Below, piece after piece: positions 17,771-26,395 of a stretch of DNA of 64,000 bases (its first letter is position 1; every line of letters begins with the position of its first letter). The DNA comes from Pandoraea anapnoica (GTDB taxonomy: Bacteria > Pseudomonadota > Gammaproteobacteria > Burkholderiales > Burkholderiaceae): contig NZ_CABPSP010000001.1 in assembly GCF_902459765.1 (NCBI RefSeq), forward strand, positions 496,001 through 560,000, given 5' to 3'. A program made the translations under genes and the position numbers. The notes beneath the pieces are model-generated. The model was not told where the DNA came from and did not search any database. It saw nothing but the letters and a program-made list of their open reading frames with translations.

Positions 17771-18634
17771 ATGACCGAAAACGCCAATCAGGATCAGTCC
17801 GAACTATGGAACGGCCGTTCGGGCAGTGCATGGGTGGACAACCGTGCCGCGCTCGACCAGATGTTCGTGCCGCTCGCGAGGTTTCTTATCGACCGCGCTC
17901 GCGACGTCGCGCGGCGCACGCCGTCGGGGCGCTTGCTCGACGTCGGATGCGGCACCGGCGGCGCTACGCTCGCGATGTCCACCACGCTGGGTCATTCCTG
18001 GCAACTCACGGGGGCCGACATCTCCGCACCAATGATCGAGACGGCGCGTACACGCGCGGCGAACGCCCGTGCACCGGTCGAATTTGTTTGCGCCGACGTG
18101 CAGACCCACGTGTTTCCGCAAGCCCACTTCGATCTCATCGTTTCGCGGCTTGGCGTCATGTTCTTCGACGATCCCATATCCGCCTTCGCAAATCTGCGCG
18201 TGTCGGCCCGCCCTGGCGCGACACTCCACACGCTCGTTTGGCGAGGGCCGTCGGAGAATCCTTTCATGACTGTGGCCGAGCGTGCCGCCGCACCGTTACT
18301 CCCCGGCGTGCCGCCCCGACAGCCGGGGGCGCCGGGGCAGTTCGGCTTCGCGGATCGTGAGCGCGTCGCGTCCATTCTGTCGTCGGCTGGCTGGGCGGAT
18401 GTCCGGCTTGAGCCCGTGCACTTCGATTGCACGTTCGCGCAGGTCGATTTGCGCGACTACGCGTCGCGTCTCGGGCCGGTGGGACTGGCGCTCGCCGGTC
18501 TCGATCCGGCAAAGCGAGAGCCTGTCGTAGACGCCATCGTCGACGCCTACGCGCCCTTCGTCGAACAGGGCGAAGTGCGCTTCACCTCGGCGTGCTGGCA
18601 CCTTGCGGCACGTGCACCGTCTGGCGACGTCTGA
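17771..18634 (+). CDS. Class I SAM-dependent methyltransferase
   Basis: 287 residues. The SAM-binding motif I is LLDVGCGTGGATLAMS (about residues 54-69), with motif II GADISAPMIETAR and motif III CADVQTHVFPQAHFDLIVSRLGVMFFDDP. These are the usual methyltransferase type 11/25 signatures. The ATG at 17771 is preferred over 17765 because AGGA (17761-17764) is then six bases away. Substrate unknown. It lies between a LysR regulator and formate dehydrogenase and has its own MerR-type promoter, which hints at a stress- or metal-linked role; this is inference. Confidence 0.85.
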   Translation: MTENANQDQSELWNGRSGSAWVDNRAALDQMFVPLARFLIDRARDVARRTPSGRLLDVGCGTGGATLAMSTTLGHSWQLTGADISAPMIETARTRAANARAPVEFVCADVQTHVFPQAHFDLIVSRLGVMFFDDPISAFANLRVSARPGATLHTLVWRGPSENPFMTVAERAAAPLLPGVPPRQPGAPGQFGFADRERVASILSSAGWADVRLEPVHFDCTFAQVDLRDYASRLGPVGLALAGLDPAKREPVVDAIVDAYAPFVEQGEVRFTSACWHLAARAPSGDV

Positions 18635-18800
18635 CGCCATCGCGCGTCATCCACATCGCTTTGATAGGTCTCGCCGATCAACCGATCGACCGGAACGATT
18701 TTCCAGACGAAACGCATACACCGATCATTGGCCTCAATGCAGCGACGACAAGCGTCGCCAAGCAGACATCTTGCAGATAACCATTCAGGAGCGAGACACC

Positions 18801-20006
18801 ATGGCCAAGATTGTTTGTGTACTGTACGACGACCCCGTTACCGGCTACCCGAAGACCTACGCCCGCGACGATCTGCCGAAGATCGAGTGCTACCCCGATG
18901 GCCAGACGCTGCCCACGCCGCGTGCCATCGACTTCCAGCCGGGCGCATTGCTCGGTAGCGTGTCGGGTGAGCTGGGCCTGCGCAAGTACCTCGAATCGAA
19001 CGGCCATGAACTCGTCGTGACGTCGAGCAAGGACGGCGACAATAGCGTGCTCGACCGCGAACTGGCCGACGCCGAAATCGTAATCTCGCAGCCGTTCTGG
19101 CCCGCCTACATGACGGCCGAGCGCATCAAGCGTGCGAAGAAGCTGAAAATGATCGTGACCGCCGGCATCGGCTCGGATCACACCGATCTGCAAGCCGCGA
19201 TGGAACACGGCATCACCGTCGCGGAAGTGACGTACTGCAACAGCAACAGCGTGGCCGAACACGTGATGATGACGACGCTGGCGCTGGTGCGTAACTACCT
19301 GCCGTCGTATCAGTGGGTGCTCAAGGGCGGCTGGAACATCGCTGATTGCGTCGAGCGTTCGTACGATCTGGAAGGCATGCACGTGGGCACGGTGGCAGCG
19401 GGGCGTATTGGCCTGCGCGTGCTGCGTCTGATGAAACCGTTCGGCACGCATCTGCACTACCTCGATCGTCACCGTCTGCCGGAATCGGTCGAGAAGGAAC
19501 TCAACCTCACGCACCACACGAGTCTCGAGAGCCTCGCCAAGGTGTGCGACGTGGTCACGCTGAACTGCCCGCTGCACCCGGAAACGGAGCACATGATCAA
19601 CGCCGACAGCCTGAAGCACTTCAAGCGCGGCGCGTACCTGATCAACACGGCGCGCGGCAAGCTGTGCGATCGCGATGCAGTCGCGGCGGCGCTCGAAAGC
19701 GGCCAGCTCGCGGGCTACGGCGGCGATGTCTGGTTCCCGCAACCGGCACCGGCCGATCACCCGTGGCGCAGCATGCCGCACCACGGCATGACCCCGCACA
19801 TCTCGGGCACGAGCCTGTCGGCACAGACGCGCTACGCCGCTGGCACGCGCGAAATTCTGGAGTGCTACTTCGAGAACCGTCCGATCCGCAACGAGTACCT
19901 GATCGTGCAGAACGGCAAGCTCGCCGGCGTGGGCGCGCACTCGTACAGCGCAGGCAACGCCACGGGCGGTTCGGAAGAAGCCGCTCGCTTCAAGAAGTCG
20001 GCCTGA
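18801..20006 (+). CDS. fdh: NAD-dependent formate dehydrogenase
   Basis: 401 residues, one more than the well-studied Pseudomonas sp. 101 enzyme, and colinear with it. Active-site residues line up with a +1 offset: Pro98-Phe99, Asn147, Arg285, Gln314 and His333 in TPHISGTS. The Rossmann motif is VGTVAAGRIG. Asp222 in YLDRHRLP is the residue that selects NAD; the NADP-using enzyme of Burkholderia stabilis is reported to have Gln here, so this one should prefer NAD. It oxidises formate to CO2 in the cytoplasm, metal-free and as a dimer, and supplies NADH. AGGAG lies nine bases before the ATG. The transcript seems to continue to a terminator about 150 bp downstream. Confidence 0.96.
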   Translation: MAKIVCVLYDDPVTGYPKTYARDDLPKIECYPDGQTLPTPRAIDFQPGALLGSVSGELGLRKYLESNGHELVVTSSKDGDNSVLDRELADAEIVISQPFWPAYMTAERIKRAKKLKMIVTAGIGSDHTDLQAAMEHGITVAEVTYCNSNSVAEHVMMTTLALVRNYLPSYQWVLKGGWNIADCVERSYDLEGMHVGTVAAGRIGLRVLRLMKPFGTHLHYLDRHRLPESVEKELNLTHHTSLESLAKVCDVVTLNCPLHPETEHMINADSLKHFKRGAYLINTARGKLCDRDAVAAALESGQLAGYGGDVWFPQPAPADHPWRSMPHHGMTPHISGTSLSAQTRYAAGTREILECYFENRPIRNEYLIVQNGKLAGVGAHSYSAGNATGGSEEAARFKKSA

Positions 20007-20120
20007 TGCTCTTCATGCGTGAGCATCAGTCTTGCTGATTCACCGCAGTAGTACGGTTCCGGTAGTTCTTTTGCAGTTCCTGGCTGTACCCGCCGGGTCG
20101 TCGGTTCGACGCCCGGCGGG
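20005..20120 (+). other. Structured 3' untranslated region of formate dehydrogenase
   Basis: Two hairpins lie between the fdh stop and its terminator. GATGCTC (20005-20011) pairs with GAGCATC (20021-20027), overlapping the stop codon. CCCGCCGGG (20089-20097) pairs with CCCGGCGGG (20112-20120). The heptamer GTAGTAC occurs at 20048-20054 and 20121-20127. Neither hairpin has a T tract. No gene is seen in 20007-20231. Confidence 0.5.
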
Positions 20121-20150
20121 GTAGTACCTCCTCGTGCAACATCGCGATCT

Positions 20151-20187
20151 CAAACCGGTGCGTCTTCGGGATGCACCGGTCTTTTTT
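20151..20187 (+). terminator. Intrinsic terminator downstream of formate dehydrogenase
   Basis: ACCGGTGC (20154-20161) pairs with GCACCGGT (20173-20180) across an 11-nt loop containing TTCGG, followed by C and six T residues (20182-20187). Confidence 0.85.
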
Positions 20188-20211
20188 GACGTCGCGCTTT
20201 TTGACGTCGCG
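20183..20211. repeat. Tandem 15-bp repeat TTTTTGACGTCGCG
   Basis: TTTTTGACGTCGCG is present at 20183-20196 and again at 20198-20211. Each unit contains the palindrome GACGTC. The first copy overlaps the T tract of the fdh terminator, and the array ends 20 bp before the stop of the convergent glutathione transferase gene. Confidence 0.8.
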
Positions 20212-20231
20212 AAATGCACGTCACACCACGC

Positions 20232-20951
20232 TCAGGCAGGGCGCTTCGGAATCTCCAGTCCGCGAATCACCGCCGGACGCGCCACAAATGCCCCCAGCGC
20301 GCGCTGCACGCTCTTGAACTGATCGAAGCCGACGAGATCGCCCGCCTCGTAGAAGCCGACGAGGTTGCGAACCCACGGGAATGTGGCGATATCGGCGATG
20401 GTGTATTCGTCGCCCATCAGCCACTGATGGTCGGCCAGACGCGCATCGAGCACCGCGAGCAGGCGCTTCGACTCGGCGACGTAACGGTCGCGCGGACGCT
20501 TGTCCTCATACTCCTTACCCGCGAACTTGTTGAAGAAGCCCAACTGGCCGAACATCGGACCGATGCCGCCCATCTGGAACATCACCCATTGCAGCGTCTC
20601 GTAACGCGCGGCCGGATCGACGGGCAGCAGCTTGCCGGTTTTCTCGGCGAGGTACCAGAGGATCGCGCCCGACTCGAACAGCGGCAGCGGCTTGCCGCCG
20701 GGACCGTTCGGATCGAGGATCGCGGGAATCTTGTTGTTCGGGTTGAGCGAGAGGAATTCCGGCGTTAGCTGGTCGTTGGTCTGAAAATTCACCAGATGCA
20801 CTTCGTACGGCAGCCCGATTTCTTCGAGCATGATCGACACCTTCACCCCGTTAGGCGTTGGCAGCGAATACAGTTGCAGGCGTTCCGGGTGCGCGGCAGG
20901 CCACTTGCGGGTGATGGGGAACTGGGACAACTCGGCGGATTGATCGGACAT
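20232..20951 (-). CDS. Glutathione S-transferase (YfcG/YghU-like, nu class)
   Basis: 239 residues: N-terminal thioredoxin-like domain with QLYSLPTPNGVKVSIMLEEIGLPYEVHLVNF, then NPNNKIPAILDP and LFESGAILWYLAEKTG (the conserved ES pair binding glutathione), then an all-helical C-terminal domain with GGIGPMFGQLGFFNKFA and YTIADIATFPWVRN. The TPNG segment and helical insert are typical of bacterial disulfide-bond oxidoreductase GSTs such as YfcG. Start at 20951 (MSDQSAELSQF); no clear Shine-Dalgarno. Probably handles glutathione disulfides or organic peroxides in the cytoplasm. Confidence 0.9.
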   Translation of the reverse strand: MSDQSAELSQFPITRKWPAAHPERLQLYSLPTPNGVKVSIMLEEIGLPYEVHLVNFQTNDQLTPEFLSLNPNNKIPAILDPNGPGGKPLPLFESGAILWYLAEKTGKLLPVDPAARYETLQWVMFQMGGIGPMFGQLGFFNKFAGKEYEDKRPRDRYVAESKRLLAVLDARLADHQWLMGDEYTIADIATFPWVRNLVGFYEAGDLVGFDQFKSVQRALGAFVARPAVIRGLEIPKRPA

Positions 20952-21096
20952 GGGGATCGACGCATTCGGGATGAGCGGCCAACAGCGCCGCGGGACGCCC
21001 AATATAACGCCAAGTGTCCGGACGTGCTGGCGGCTGCACCATCGGTGTGCGTGGCACGTGACACGCTGTCCTTCATGACAGCCGTGAGACTTGTTT

Positions 21097-21163
21097 CGTG
21101 AATGTGATTCACGCGCGCGTCAAAAAATCTCACCTTGTAATGGCGCTCATCGGGGCCTTAAAT
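21097..21163 (+). promoter_or_regulatory. Promoter and dyad upstream of the haloperoxidase-like gene
   Basis: TTGTAA (21135-21140), 17-bp spacer, TTAAAT (21158-21163) forms a plausible sigma-70 promoter 66 bp from the start codon. Upstream, CGTGAAT (21097-21103), 3-bp spacer, ATTCACG (21107-21113) is a perfect 7-bp inverted repeat ending 21 bp before the -35 element, well placed for an activator or repressor. A weaker dyad CTGTC-N6-GACAG is at 21066-21081. Confidence 0.55.
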
Positions 21164-21229
21164 TAAAAGCCTTCGCTCACATCGGCCCTTTTGTTGGTGC
21201 ACTAACTTTCCTCACCTAAGGATGACACC

Positions 21230-22057
21230 ATGAGCACGTTCAAGACGAAGGATGGCACTGCGATTTTTTACAAAGACTGGGGCAAAGGCCGCCCGGTCGT
21301 GTTCTCCCACGGCTGGCCGCTGAGCGCCGACGCGTGGGACCCACAAATGCTGTTTCTGGTGCAGCACGGCTATCGCGTGATTGCGCACGACCGTCGCGGC
21401 CACGGCCGCTCGGACCAGCCCGGCACCGGTAACGACATGGACACCTACGCCGACGACCTCGCCGCCCTCGTCGAGCATCTCGATCTGCACAACGCCACGT
21501 TCGTCGGCCATTCGACCGGTGGTGGCGAAGTCGCGCATTACCTGGGCCGTCACGGCACGAAGCGCGCGGCGCAGGCCGTGCTCATCGGTGCCGTGCCGCC
21601 CGTCATGCTCAAGTCGGACAAAAACCCGGGCGGTCTGCCCATTGGCGTTTTCGACGACATTCGCGCGAATGTTGCCGCGAATCGTTCGCAGTTCTATCAG
21701 GATCTGGCGGTGCCCTTCTACGGCTACAACCGTCCGAACGCCAAGAAGTCGCAAGGCGTGATCGACGCCTTCTGGGCACAGGGCATGTGGGGTTCGCACC
21801 TCGGCCAGTACCTGTGCGTGAAGGAGTTCTCTGAGGTGGATTACACCGAAGACCTGAAGAAGATCGATGTCCCGACGCTCGTGCTGCATGGCGACGACGA
21901 TCAGATCGTGCCGATCGACGATTCGGGCAAGCTCACCGCGCAGATCGTCAAGAACGCAACGCTGAAGATTTATCCGGGCGGCGCGCACGGCATGTGCACC
22001 GTCGAGGCGGACAAGGTGAACGCCGATCTTCTGGAATTCCTGAAGCAGGCGTCGTAA
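21230..22057 (+). CDS. Alpha/beta-hydrolase, non-haem haloperoxidase/esterase type
   Basis: 275 residues, the standard length of cofactor-free chloroperoxidases. Catalytic triad: Ser95 in GHSTGG, Asp in HGDDDQIVP and His253 in GGAHGMC. Oxyanion motif [10 protein letters not shown] (27-36) and [11 protein letters not shown] (54-64) are diagnostic. Such enzymes act in vivo as esterases or perhydrolases. AAGGATGACACC precedes the ATG. It has its own promoter and is followed by a strong terminator, so it is monocistronic. Confidence 0.92.
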   Translation: MSTFKTKDGTAIFYKDWGKGRPVVFSHGWPLSADAWDPQMLFLVQHGYRVIAHDRRGHGRSDQPGTGNDMDTYADDLAALVEHLDLHNATFVGHSTGGGEVAHYLGRHGTKRAAQAVLIGAVPPVMLKSDKNPGGLPIGVFDDIRANVAANRSQFYQDLAVPFYGYNRPNAKKSQGVIDAFWAQGMWGSHLGQYLCVKEFSEVDYTEDLKKIDVPTLVLHGDDDQIVPIDDSGKLTAQIVKNATLKIYPGGAHGMCTVEADKVNADLLEFLKQAS

Positions 22058-22076
22058 GCCTTTCGTCGCGTCAACG

Positions 22077-22105
22077 AAAAAGGGACGGCAATTGCCGTCC
22101 CTTTT
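22077..22105. terminator. Bidirectional terminator
   Basis: A perfect palindrome, GGGACGGCAA/TTGCCGTCCC at 22082-22101, is flanked by five A residues on the left and four T residues on the right. It terminates the hydrolase gene on the plus strand and tyrB on the minus strand. Confidence 0.92.
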
Positions 22106-22134
22106 CTATCTCAGCGAGCGCAAACTCAGCCGTT

Positions 22135-23331
22135 TCAGCCGTTCAGCACCTTGGCGATGCTATCGGCCACCACGGCAACGTTGCCCTCGTTCAGTCCGGC
22201 CACGCACATGCGGCCCGAGCGGATCAGATAGACGCCGTGGGCTTCACGCAGCACGTCGACCTGTGCGGCCGTCAGACCCGTGTACGTGAACATGCCGCGC
22301 TGCTCCAGATAACGCGAGAGCATGGTGTCCGGCACATGGCCGCGCAGACCGTCGTGAATCGCGCCGCGCATGCGCGTGATGCGCTGGCACATGGCCGAGA
22401 GTTCTTCTTCCCACGACTTGCGCAGTTCCGGCGTGCTCAGCACCTTGGCGACGATTTTCGCGCCGTGCGTCGGCGGGTTGCTGTAGTTCGAGCGCACGGC
22501 GCTCGTCAGCTGGCCCAGCACGCGATCCGCAGCTTCCGACGATTCGCAGATGACCGACAGGCCGCCGCAACGCTCGCCGTACAGCGAGAAGTTCTTCGAG
22601 AACGAGTTGGCGACGAACGCGGGCAGGCCCTGACGCGCCAGTTCGCGAATCACGAAGGCGTCGGCCTCGATGCCCGAGCCGAAACCCTGATACGCCATGT
22701 CGACGAAGGGCAGCAGTTCGCGCTTCTTGAGCACTTCGATCAGTTGCACCCATTGCGCGTCGTTCAGATCGACGCCGGTCGGGTTATGGCAGCAAGCGTG
22801 CAGCAGCACGACGCTTCGTGCGGGCAGCTTGTCGATGGCGTCGACCATCGCTTCGAATTGCAGGCCACCGGTCGCTTCGTCGTAATACGGGTACGTATTC
22901 ACGGTGAAGCCGGCGCGCTCGAAGATGAAGCGATGGTTATCCCATGTCGGATCGCTCACCCACACTTGCGAGCCTGGGAAGTAACGCTTGATGAAATCTG
23001 CGCCGACCTTCAGGGCACCCGAGCCGCCGAGCGTCTGCACGGTGGCGATGCTGCCGTTCTTGCGCGCGGGCGAGTCTTCGCCGAACACGAGACCTTGCAC
23101 GGCGTCGCGGTAGTTGGCAAAGCCCGCCATCGGCAAATACGGCTTCGGACCGACTTCGGCCAGCAGCAGCGCTTCGGCCTGACGAACCGCGTTCATGACC
23201 GGAAGACGGCCAGCGTCGTCGTAATAGATGCCGATGCTCAGGTTGACCTTGTTGGTACGCGGATCTTTCGCGAAATTCTCGTTGAGCGAGAGGATCGGGT
23301 CACCGGGATAGGCATCGATGTGTTCGAACAT
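22135..23331 (-). CDS. tyrB: Aromatic amino acid aminotransferase
   Basis: 398 residues, a class I pyridoxal-phosphate aminotransferase of the AspC/TyrB type. PLP lysine is Lys246 in SFSKNFSLYGERCGG. HNPTGVD (182-188) and the C-terminal IRSGRMCVAGL with the carboxylate-binding Arg follow the family. It converts phenylalanine and tyrosine to phenylpyruvate and 4-hydroxyphenylpyruvate. AroP and 4-hydroxyphenylpyruvate dioxygenase lie upstream on the same strand, which supports aromatic rather than aspartate preference and a catabolic role. Confidence 0.9.
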   Translation of the reverse strand: MFEHIDAYPGDPILSLNENFAKDPRTNKVNLSIGIYYDDAGRLPVMNAVRQAEALLLAEVGPKPYLPMAGFANYRDAVQGLVFGEDSPARKNGSIATVQTLGGSGALKVGADFIKRYFPGSQVWVSDPTWDNHRFIFERAGFTVNTYPYYDEATGGLQFEAMVDAIDKLPARSVVLLHACCHNPTGVDLNDAQWVQLIEVLKKRELLPFVDMAYQGFGSGIEADAFVIRELARQGLPAFVANSFSKNFSLYGERCGGLSVICESSEAADRVLGQLTSAVRSNYSNPPTHGAKIVAKVLSTPELRKSWEEELSAMCQRITRMRGAIHDGLRGHVPDTMLSRYLEQRGMFTYTGLTAAQVDVLREAHGVYLIRSGRMCVAGLNEGNVAVVADSIAKVLNG

Positions 23332-23407
23332 GGCAGTTCCTGGAATAGCGATGGAATAACGATGGGGTAACGTCTGATGATACCGCTAGTGCGGCACTGC
23401 CGGGTGT

Positions 23408-23432
23408 ACGCCGGGCGTCGAAAGCCCGGCGT
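23408..23432. terminator. Hairpin between tyrB and aroP
   Basis: ACGCCGGGC (23408-23416) and GCCCGGCGT (23424-23432) form a 9-bp stem with a 7-nt loop just after the aroP stop. No T tract follows on the minus strand, so it may only attenuate or stabilise the message before tyrB. Confidence 0.5.
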
Positions 23433-23447
23433 GCGGCGTTGACTTAT

Positions 23448-24833
23448 TTAGCGCGTTGCGCTGGCCGGGACTGGCGCGGCCGCGTTTTTCTGACGCAGAC
23501 GGTAGCCGACGGCCAGCACGACCAGCCACACGGGGATCAGATACACGGAGATGCGCAGATCCGGGATCAGATACATCACCACCAGAATGCCTGCAAGGAA
23601 CGCCAGACACAGGTAGTTCGTGAGCGGGTAGCCGAGGCTCTTGAAGAGCGTGGTCTCACCGGCGCGTGCCTTGGCACGACGGAAGGCCAGATGGATCACG
23701 CTGATCATCGCCCAGTTGATGATCAGGGCCGACACGACCAGTCCCATCAGCAGTTCGAACGCCTTGCCCGGCATGAAGTAGTTAATCACCACGCACACGG
23801 CCGTCGCGGCTGCCGAGACGCCGAGGGCGGCCAGCGGAATACCACGCGAGTTCACCTTGAGCAGCGCGCGCGGCGCGTTGCCCTGACCGGCCAGACCGTA
23901 CAGCATGCGGCTGTTGCAATACACGCAGCTGTTGTAGACGGACAGCGCGGCAGTCAGCACCACGGCGTTGAGCACGTGAGCGACGAAGTTGCTGTTCAGT
24001 TCATGGAAAATCAGCACGAATGGGCTGCCGCCTGACACGACCTTTTCCCACGGATACAGCGAGAGCAGCACGCCGAGTGCGCCGACGTAGAAAATCAGAA
24101 TGCGGTAGATGACCTGATTGGTCGCACGCGGAATGGTGCGCGACGGGTCGTCCGCTTCCGCCGCCGTAATGCCGACCAGCTCAAGCCCGCCGAATGAGAA
24201 CATGATGACCGCCATTGCCATGACGAGGCCGGACACGCCGTTCGGGAAGAAGCCGCCGTGCCGCCATAGGTTGGCCACGCTCGCTTCAGGGCCTGCATTG
24301 CCGGAGAAGAGCAGATAGCCGCCGAAGCCGATCATGCCGACGATGGCGGCGACTTTGACGATGGAGAACCAGAATTCCATCTCGCCATACGACTTCACGC
24401 TGGAGAGATTGATGGCGTTGATGACGCCGAAGCAAACGAGTGCCGAGACCCACGTGGGAATGCCGGGCCACCAGTACTGAACGTAGATCCCGACGGCGGA
24501 GAGTTCGGCCATCGAGACGAGGACGTAAAGCACCCAGTAATTCCAGCCGGAGACGAAGCCCGCGAACTGACCGCAATACTTGTTGGCGAAGTAGCTGAAC
24601 GACCCTGCGACGGGTTCGTCCACGACCATTTCACCGAGTTGGCGCATGATGAAAAACGCGACGACGCCCGCAATAGCGTAGCCCAGCAAGACTGAGGGGC
24701 CAGCGGTTTTGATGGTTTGGGCGATGCCGAGAAAGAGGCCGGTGCCGATCGCGCCACCGAGCGCGATCAATTGGATGTGACGATTCTTCAGGCCGCGGTG
24801 GAGCGAGCCATCTTTTGCTGCGTTGGCGGACAT
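23448..24833 (-). CDS. aroP: Aromatic amino acid permease AroP
   Basis: 461 residues with 12 membrane helices, colinear with Escherichia coli AroP over essentially its full length. Signatures are HIQLIALGGAIGTGLFLG, EPVAGSFSYFANKYCG, SGWNYWVLYVLVSMAEL, FSFGGLELVGITAAEADDP and NSCVYCNSRMLYGLA. APC-superfamily H+ symporter bringing phenylalanine, tyrosine and tryptophan into the cell. It sits between tyrB and hpd on one strand; a role in the same catabolic route follows. Confidence 0.92.
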   Translation of the reverse strand: MSANAAKDGSLHRGLKNRHIQLIALGGAIGTGLFLGIAQTIKTAGPSVLLGYAIAGVVAFFIMRQLGEMVVDEPVAGSFSYFANKYCGQFAGFVSGWNYWVLYVLVSMAELSAVGIYVQYWWPGIPTWVSALVCFGVINAINLSSVKSYGEMEFWFSIVKVAAIVGMIGFGGYLLFSGNAGPEASVANLWRHGGFFPNGVSGLVMAMAVIMFSFGGLELVGITAAEADDPSRTIPRATNQVIYRILIFYVGALGVLLSLYPWEKVVSGGSPFVLIFHELNSNFVAHVLNAVVLTAALSVYNSCVYCNSRMLYGLAGQGNAPRALLKVNSRGIPLAALGVSAAATAVCVVINYFMPGKAFELLMGLVVSALIINWAMISVIHLAFRRAKARAGETTLFKSLGYPLTNYLCLAFLAGILVVMYLIPDLRISVYLIPVWLVVLAVGYRLRQKNAAAPVPASATR

Positions 24834-24958
24834 GTCTGTTCCTTACCCTACCTTCGTATTCACGCGACGCGCTTCTCTGTTTTCATGCGGTGAGCACGAA
24901 CCGGAAGCGTTGAGCCGCCACGGCGCGGTGCTTATGGCACCGTCGCCGTGTCCTTTGG

Positions 24959-24982
24959 GATCGTCCGTGCGAGCGGACGATC
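24959..24982. terminator. Hairpin downstream of hpd
   Basis: GATCGTCCG (24959-24967) pairs with CGGACGATC (24974-24982) with a 6-nt loop, 16 bp after the hpd stop. It lacks a T tract on the minus strand. The 164-bp hpd-aroP gap otherwise shows no gene. Confidence 0.5.
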
Positions 24983-24997
24983 ATGTCTCCCCGGAAC

Positions 24998-26071
24998 TCA
25001 GACCTTGAGCGTGCCGCGCTCGATCTGGTCGCGCTCAAGCGATTCGAACAGCGCCTTGAAGTTGCCTTCGCCGAAGCCGTCGTCGCCTTCGCGCTGAATG
25101 AACTCGAAGAACACCGGGCCAAGCAACGTCTTCGAGAAGATCTGCAACAGCAGACGCGGCTTGCCGTTCTCGGTCGTACCGTCGAGCAGAATGCCGCGCG
25201 CCTTCAGTTCGCCCACCGGCTGACCGTGACCCGGCAAACGGGTCTCGAGCGCATCGTAGTAGAAGTCGTTCGGCGCGGTCATGAGATCGACGCCTGCCAT
25301 TTGCAGGTTGTCGACGACCTGAAGCAGGTTGTCGGTGAGGAAGGCAATGTGCTGAATGCCTTCACCGTTGAAGGCCATCAGGAATTCCTCGATCTGGCCG
25401 CTGCCCTTTGCCGATTCCTCGTTCAGGGGAATGCGGATTTTACCATCGGGGGCGGTCATCGCCTTGGAGGTCAGGCCCGTGTACTCGCCGGAAATGTCGA
25501 AGTAGCGAATCTCGCGGAAGTTGAACAACTTCTCGTAGAAGTTGGCCCAGTAAGCCATGCGGCCACGATAGACGTTGTGCGTCAGGTGATCGATCAGGCG
25601 CAGGCCGTGACCGACCGGGTGACGGTCGACACCTTCGATGTATTCGAAGTCGATGTCATAGATCGACTTGCCTTCTTCGAAGCGGTCGATCAGATACAGC
25701 GGCGCGCCGCCAATGCCCTTGATCGCCGGAAGACGCAGTTCCATCGGGCCGGTTTCGATCTCGACGGGCTGTGCGCCGAGTTCCAGCGCGCGGGCGTAGG
25801 CCTTGTGCGAGTCTTTCACGCGGAAGGCCATGCCGCAGGCGCTCGGGCCGTGCTCGGCGGCGAAGTAGGCCGCTTCGCTGTTCGGCTCGCGGTTCACGAT
25901 GAAGTTGACCTCGCCCTGACGGTACAGCACCACGTCTTTCGAGCGGTGACGCGCCACGAGCGTGAAGCCCATCTGTTCGAAAATGGGTTCGAGGACGTTC
26001 GGCGTAGGCGAAGCGAATTCCACGAATTCGAAGCCCATCAATTGCATCGGATTTTCAAACAGGTCGGCCAT
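24998..26071 (-). CDS. hpd: 4-hydroxyphenylpyruvate dioxygenase
   Basis: 357 residues, the bacterial HPPD length. The Fe(II) triad is in place: His162 in [11 protein letters not shown], His241 in [10 protein letters not shown] and Glu323 in [18 protein letters not shown]. It converts 4-hydroxyphenylpyruvate to homogentisate in the cytoplasm. It is divergent from an Lrp/AsnC regulator, as is common for this gene in beta- and gamma-proteobacteria. Homogentisate dioxygenase and fumarylacetoacetase are not in the window and must be elsewhere. Confidence 0.96.
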   Translation of the reverse strand: MADLFENPMQLMGFEFVEFASPTPNVLEPIFEQMGFTLVARHRSKDVVLYRQGEVNFIVNREPNSEAAYFAAEHGPSACGMAFRVKDSHKAYARALELGAQPVEIETGPMELRLPAIKGIGGAPLYLIDRFEEGKSIYDIDFEYIEGVDRHPVGHGLRLIDHLTHNVYRGRMAYWANFYEKLFNFREIRYFDISGEYTGLTSKAMTAPDGKIRIPLNEESAKGSGQIEEFLMAFNGEGIQHIAFLTDNLLQVVDNLQMAGVDLMTAPNDFYYDALETRLPGHGQPVGELKARGILLDGTTENGKPRLLLQIFSKTLLGPVFFEFIQREGDDGFGEGNFKALFESLERDQIERGTLKV

Positions 26072-26245
26072 GATCGTCTCGGCTTGGTGAGGTGATTTGC
26101 AGGGATGACAGATTCATTGGGCGCGTGCACCGGCCGGAGGTTATGTCCCGGCAAGTACAGACGGCTTCGGATCGTGCAACAAAATTGTGCTTTATCGACC
26201 GATGGGTCGGGGTATCACAATCCGCTCGTTCCGTTCGTCGAAATC

Positions 26246-26349
26246 CTTGCTATTGCAAGTGTTTCGCGCACATTTGCGTCATTTCATGAGGGGCAGTGTA
26301 AGTGCGTCGGCACAAAATAGGATTTCGTAACTGCGCTAGGGAAACCCTA
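26246..26349. promoter_or_regulatory. Divergent hpd/lrp control region with dyads
   Basis: The 324-bp gap 26072-26395 contains no gene. It has CTTGC (26246-26250), TATT, GCAAG (26255-26259), and TAGGG (26337-26341), AAA, CCCTA (26345-26349), followed by an AT-rich stretch up to the regulator start. These short dyads and the local AT richness fit multiple Lrp-type sites; exact sites cannot be fixed by eye. Confidence 0.4.
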
Positions 26350-26395
26350 TGTTATGCACTAATATTTCTAAAATCGTCTGAGATGGGAAATAAAA

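Noticed and set aside
18678-19940. 420-codon open frame antisense to formate dehydrogenase
   Set aside because: The sense frame aligns residue by residue with known formate dehydrogenase; antisense has no recognisable domain.
20089-20127. GGTTCGAC within a GC hairpin, suggesting a tRNA T-arm
   Set aside because: No acceptor stem, anticodon arm or CCA-compatible end can be folded around it; better read as a 3' UTR hairpin.
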